Source: JANOBJ01 sp031411575 (GTDB taxonomy: Bacteria > Pseudomonadota > Gammaproteobacteria > Burkholderiales > Burkholderiaceae_C). Taken from it: a DNA stretch of 15,601 nucleotides. The notes beneath the pieces were generated by a model, which saw only the letters and a program-made list of their open reading frames with translations, ran no database searches and was not told where the DNA came from. The DNA lies in the NCBI GenBank assembly GCA_031411575.1, contig JANOBJ010000344.1:1-15601 (forward strand), in the 5' to 3' direction. The first letter of the stretch is position 1. Each line of letters begins with the position of its first letter. A program made the position numbers and the translations under genes. This document shows, one piece after another, positions 13,011 through 15,601 of this stretch.

Positions 13011-14309
13011 TCAGACCGGCGGAATCGGCAACGGTTCCTCGGCCGGATGCTCAAAGGCCAACATTTCATAGGCCTTGAACCAGCTGTCGGGCGGAAAGTT
13101 TTGCGGATCGCGCGCGGCCAGAAACTTCACCAGCTCGAAATGGTTGAGTTTGTCGGGTACCACCTTCTCGTCAAGGTGCGCCGTGCCCTGGATGTGCGAC
13201 ATGATGGTGCGCGCCGCGTGGGTATAGGCCCAGGTGGCGGAGCCGCTGCCTTCCAGTACCGTTGCCAGAAAAAACAGGTTGCGCGCGTCAAGTGAGCGGA
13301 ACAGGCTGCCGCAGCGGGCGGCGAGCGCGTCCACGCTGCGTATGCGGGCGAGCGCGGGTGATTCAAAGTAGCCCATGTCCAGCGCATAGCCAGTGCCCCA
13401 GAGAATCACATCGGCCGGCACCGCAGCGCCGGTGGACAAGTGCACCGTGCCGCCCTCGATGCGCGCAATTTCGGCGCGGTGCCGGCTGATCTGGTCAAAA
13501 CGCTCGATCATCGTGCAGCGGCCCGGAATGAGCTGATCGCGTCGGAAGTCAAAGTCCCGGTCGGGCTGGATGTCGTGCAGGCCGAACTTGGCGTAGCGGC
13601 CCTTGAGGTCGGCGTTGATGCCCAGGTTCATCTGCTCCACTGTGATGCTCTGCATCTGCTGGCGCGAAAGTTCGCGGATATCGCCAGCGATGTGTTTGGG
13701 CTTGCGCGTGGGCATCATCCATTTCGCCGAGCGGTAGACCCAGATGACCTGGCGCGCGTGGTGCTCCAGGCACAGGTCCAGCAGGTCAAACGCGGAGGCG
13801 CCGCCGCCCACCACGACCACGTTCTGGCCGGTCAACAGGGCAGGGTCCATCAACTCGGACGAATGGAACTCCCGTACGGTGGCGTTGACCCGCGTCGTCT
13901 GCGGCACGAGCGGCCGGTTGTGGCCACCGGTGGCCGCAATCAGGTGCCGGGCGACATAAGTCTGCCCGGGCGTGGCGATCTGCCAGCCGTCGGGCGTTTC
14001 TGCCGCCTGGGTCACGGGTGTGTCCAGCCGGATGAACGGCGCCAGATGAAAGGTGTCCACCCACGCCCGGATGTTGCGCGCAATGCTGCCGGCCTCGGGC
14101 CCGCCGATGGGCAAGTCGCCCAGCGTCCAGTCGCGCGGATGAAGTTGCACGTCCTGCCAGGCGGGCACCTTGGCCCACAGGCCGCCGATGGCGCCGGCTC
14201 TCTCGAACAGCAGGGCGCTCAGTCCGGCGCGGCGTGCGTAATACAGGCTGATGACGCCACCAATACCGCCGCCGATAATGATGAGGTCCAGCGGGCGGGT
14301 GGGGCGCAT
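13011..14309 (-). CDS. CzcO-like flavin-dependent monooxygenase/oxidoreductase
   Basis: This 432-aa protein is a class B flavin monooxygenase-like enzyme. It has the FAD-binding GGGIGG (13-18) with the acidic FER at the end of strand 2 and GGLW (42-45), the linker region HLIAATGGH (122-130), an FMO-type identifying segment reduced to EFHSSEL (147-153), the NAD(P)H-binding VVVVGGGASAFD (164-175), and ILWGTGY (302-308). Such proteins use NAD(P)H and O2 to oxidise soft nucleophiles or ketones; the substrate is not predictable here. No membrane segment or signal is present. The start at 14309 is preferred as just before the Rossmann strand; an in-frame ATG 26 codons upstream exists and neither has a good ribosome binding site. 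The TerB-family gene follows after 29 bases. Confidence 0.88.
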   Translation of the reverse strand: MRPTRPLDLIIIGGGIGGVISLYYARRAGLSALLFERAGAIGGLWAKVPAWQDVQLHPRDWTLGDLPIGGPEAGSIARNIRAWVDTFHLAPFIRLDTPVTQAAETPDGWQIATPGQTYVARHLIAATGGHNRPLVPQTTRVNATVREFHSSELMDPALLTGQNVVVVGGGASAFDLLDLCLEHHARQVIWVYRSAKWMMPTRKPKHIAGDIRELSRQQMQSITVEQMNLGINADLKGRYAKFGLHDIQPDRDFDFRRDQLIPGRCTMIERFDQISRHRAEIARIEGGTVHLSTGAAVPADVILWGTGYALDMGYFESPALARIRSVDALAARCGSLFRSLDARNLFFLATVLEGSGSATWAYTHAARTIMSHIQGTAHLDEKVVPDKLNHFELVKFLAARDPQNFPPDSWFKAYEMLAFEHPAEEPLPIPPV

Positions 14310-14413
14310 CGGGAAGGTCGGTCGGGTTGAACCCGCATCATCCCCCAAAACCGACGCAGCTGGCAGGCGCTGCGCGGGCGCACGCAAGTTGCCGCACAGC
14401 CGGCCTGGCGTTG

Positions 14414-14851
14414 CTATTGAGCGGGTGCGACCTTGGCCGGAACCACGGTTTCAACTTCCCGCAGCACGCCGCCGCCGGCCACGCTGCCTTGGGTCGTGCT
14501 GGCGCCCAGCACGCGGGCCTCGCAGGCGACGCGGTCTTCACCGCTGAACACCTGACAGCGCGCCGTGGCGTTGGCGTCCAGAGTCGTCGACGCGCCGGGG
14601 CCGGTGGTCGTGGAGAGCGTGCCGCGCTTGCGCTCACCCTGCGCGTTGCGGGCTTCTTCGAGGCAGGTCGCGCGGTCTTGCTGCGTGCGGCCGGTGTTGC
14701 AGGCATTCACCTCTTGCTGGTACTGGCCCGACGCATCAATGCCGGTGGTGCCAGTCGCCACCTGAGCCTGCGCTGCGCCGGCCAGCGTGGCGGCGGCGAG
14801 CGCGATACCGGTGGCGAATACGGTCCACGGCGTTTTGCTGTGAGTGGTCAT
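14414..14851 (-). CDS. Periplasmic four-cysteine hypothetical protein
   Basis: This 145-aa protein has a signal peptide (cleavage near AQA/Q, 29-30). The mature part has two Cys pairs: Cys51 and Cys63 in ACNTGRTQQDRATCLEEARNA, and Cys99 and Cys110 in RCQVFSGEDRVACEARV. Each pair brackets a DR dipeptide, so the two segments look like related helical hairpins closed by a disulfide. The end reads GSVAGGGVLREVETV, a conserved tail I recall in Burkholderiales hypothetical proteins with the same QDRATCL motif. GAGG lies seven bases before the ATG. The flavin monooxygenase gene begins 104 bases downstream on the same strand; co-transcription is possible but not shown. Function unknown; a periplasmic location follows from the signal. 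Confidence 0.82.
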   Translation of the reverse strand: MTTHSKTPWTVFATGIALAAATLAGAAQAQVATGTTGIDASGQYQQEVNACNTGRTQQDRATCLEEARNAQGERKRGTLSTTTGPGASTTLDANATARCQVFSGEDRVACEARVLGASTTQGSVAGGGVLREVETVVPAKVAPAQ

Positions 14852-15217
14852 GGGAAGCCTCGTGAAAGCAGTTGGAGAGCTTTCACTCTAGGCCGGCCCA
14901 CCGCGCGCTGATGCCGGACGGCAGCGCCAGCGCCAGACTCACGCAGGATCAAATGGCCGTAGGCGGGCGCCTACGCGACGGGTACCGAACCTCGTGGCGC
15001 GGTGACGGGCCGCCACGCGTTGGGCGCGACCGCAGCCTCAGGCCAGCGGGTCGCCCTTGCCCTGGTCGCGGGCCGGCAAGTTGGGGTAGGCTCAGGGCTG
15101 AAAACCCGAGCAGACGCCGGGAAGAACCCGAGGAGAACCCGTCATCCGCCACCGTGCCCTCGCCGCTTGCGCCACCGCCACCGCGCGGGCCGCCGCCATC
15201 TGACACCGGGCAAACCC
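14852..15217. other. Intergenic region without a convincing gene
   Basis: This 366-base gap separates divergent genes. Reading frames here are low-complexity Ala/Arg/Gly/Pro and lack ribosome binding sites. It contains the inverted repeat CGTAGGC-GGGC-GCCTACG (14958-14975) and a strong AGGAG (about 15131-15135) that precedes no start codon in a useful position. Confidence 0.6.
14958..14975. repeat. Inverted repeat CGTAGGC / GCCTACG
   Basis: Seven-base perfect arms around a GGGC loop, in the gap between two divergent genes and about 107 bases upstream of the four-Cys protein's start. It could be a regulatory site or a REP-like unit; only one copy is seen in this window. Confidence 0.45.
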
Positions 15218-15601
15218 ATGGCCCAGCCGCTGCCCGCCCACCTGTTCCCCGTGACCGACGCCACGGTGCTGGAGATGTACGAGTTTGTGTTCGCGCCCTG
15301 GGTCAAAGACCTCGGGCTGCGCGATTTTTCAGTCAGCCAGGGCCGCGCCTCGGCCCTGCTGCCGCAGAAAGATACGCTCAAATTCTGCAGCGGCGCCGTC
15401 TGCGGCCAGGTCATCATGTCGGCGGTGGATACCGTGGTGTCGATTGCCATGGCCACCTCTGAGCGGCCCATGAAGGGCACGATCTACCAGCACACCCACT
15501 TTTTGCGGCCGGCGCTCAACGACAACTTTCACATCGAGGCCACCGTGCTGCGCTTTGGCAAGGCCACCGCCTACGCCGAAGCCCGCGTCACCTTCGCCGC
15601 G
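15218..15601 (+). CDS. PaaI-type hotdog thioesterase, 3'-truncated by window edge
   Basis: The frame starts at ATG 15218 and remains open for 128 codons to the right edge, so the C-terminus is missing. The sequence matches hotdog-fold PaaI-family thioesterases, which hydrolyse acyl-CoA thioesters in the cytoplasm. Features are an N-terminal helix (TVLEMYEFVFAPWVKDLG), FSVSQGRASALLP, the central helix GQVIMSAVDTVVSIAMAT with the conserved Asp71 that acts in catalysis in this family, then the strands TIYQHTHFLRPAL and FHIEATVLRFGKATAYAEARVTF. Family members are about 130-170 aa, so probably only the last strand is lost. The usual HGG before the central helix is replaced by VCGQ. No strong ribosome binding site is seen, but no better in-frame start exists upstream. 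Confidence 0.88.
   Translation, partial: MAQPLPAHLFPVTDATVLEMYEFVFAPWVKDLGLRDFSVSQGRASALLPQKDTLKFCSGAVCGQVIMSAVDTVVSIAMATSERPMKGTIYQHTHFLRPALNDNFHIEATVLRFGKATAYAEARVTFAA

Noticed and set aside
13440..14330. Antisense frame of about 296 codons opposite the flavin monooxygenase gene
   Set aside because: The opposite strand has Rossmann and flavin motifs in order; this frame has none and no ribosome binding site.
15130..15203. Strong AGGAG followed by a short frame ending just before the thioesterase gene, possibly a leader peptide
   Set aside because: The codon at proper spacing is ATC, not a start codon, and no ATG, GTG or TTG stands in a useful position.
14949..15206. Minus-strand frame of about 85 codons in the right-hand intergenic gap
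   Set aside because: Low-complexity Gly/Arg/Pro/Ser sequence, no ribosome binding site, no recognisable fold; treated as non-coding.

Overview
This window looks like a chromosomal segment of a high-GC betaproteobacterium of the Comamonadaceae. The basis is the codon usage, the protein repertoire (E. coli-type GshA, a phasin-like protein, DUF4399, DUF427 and DUF938 proteins) and a dispersed short AT-rich hairpin repeat in the gaps between genes, of a kind I associate with this family. A cold-adapted genus such as Polaromonas would fit the DUF3494 ice-binding lipoprotein, but the genus is an inference. I see no rRNA, tRNA, CRISPR array, transposase or phage gene.

Layout, left to right. (1) The 3' three-quarters of a + strand gshA (glutamate-cysteine ligase), convergent with a minus-strand set: a DUF427 protein, a 48-aa Lys/Pro-rich protein too short for routine gene calling, and an AIM24/TIGR00266 protein. 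(2) A minus-strand phasin-like protein with a strong intrinsic terminator, then a minus-strand DUF4399 lipoprotein read from a TTG start. (3) Divergent from it, a + strand pair 38 bases apart: a nitronate monooxygenase-like flavoprotein lacking the usual catalytic His, and a serine carboxylesterase. A + strand protein of a poorly described, probably DUF6929-like family and its terminator follow. (4) A minus-strand pair: a DUF3494 ice-binding lipoprotein followed 46 bases later by an OmpA-family porin-anchor with a polyproline hinge; a possible small ORF trails it. (5) Minus strand: a DUF938 methyltransferase, then a cytoplasmic SGNH/GDSL hydrolase. (6) A + strand secreted protein made of two tandem copies of an approximately 80-residue helical module. 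(7) Minus strand: a small four-Cys periplasmic protein, a CzcO-like flavin monooxygenase and a TerB-family protein. (8) At the right edge, the 5' part of a + strand PaaI-type thioesterase.

Most of the window is housekeeping or accessory metabolism in short transcription units. The most coherent functional unit is the ice-binding lipoprotein plus OmpA pair, which could put an ice-interacting domain on an outer membrane tied to peptidoglycan. The most distinctive non-coding signal is a family of four 17-base hairpins (GCTAT-N7-ATAGC and variants), all in intergenic gaps, three of which share a conserved left flank. All assignments come from reading the sequence and from memory of protein families; no database search was run.
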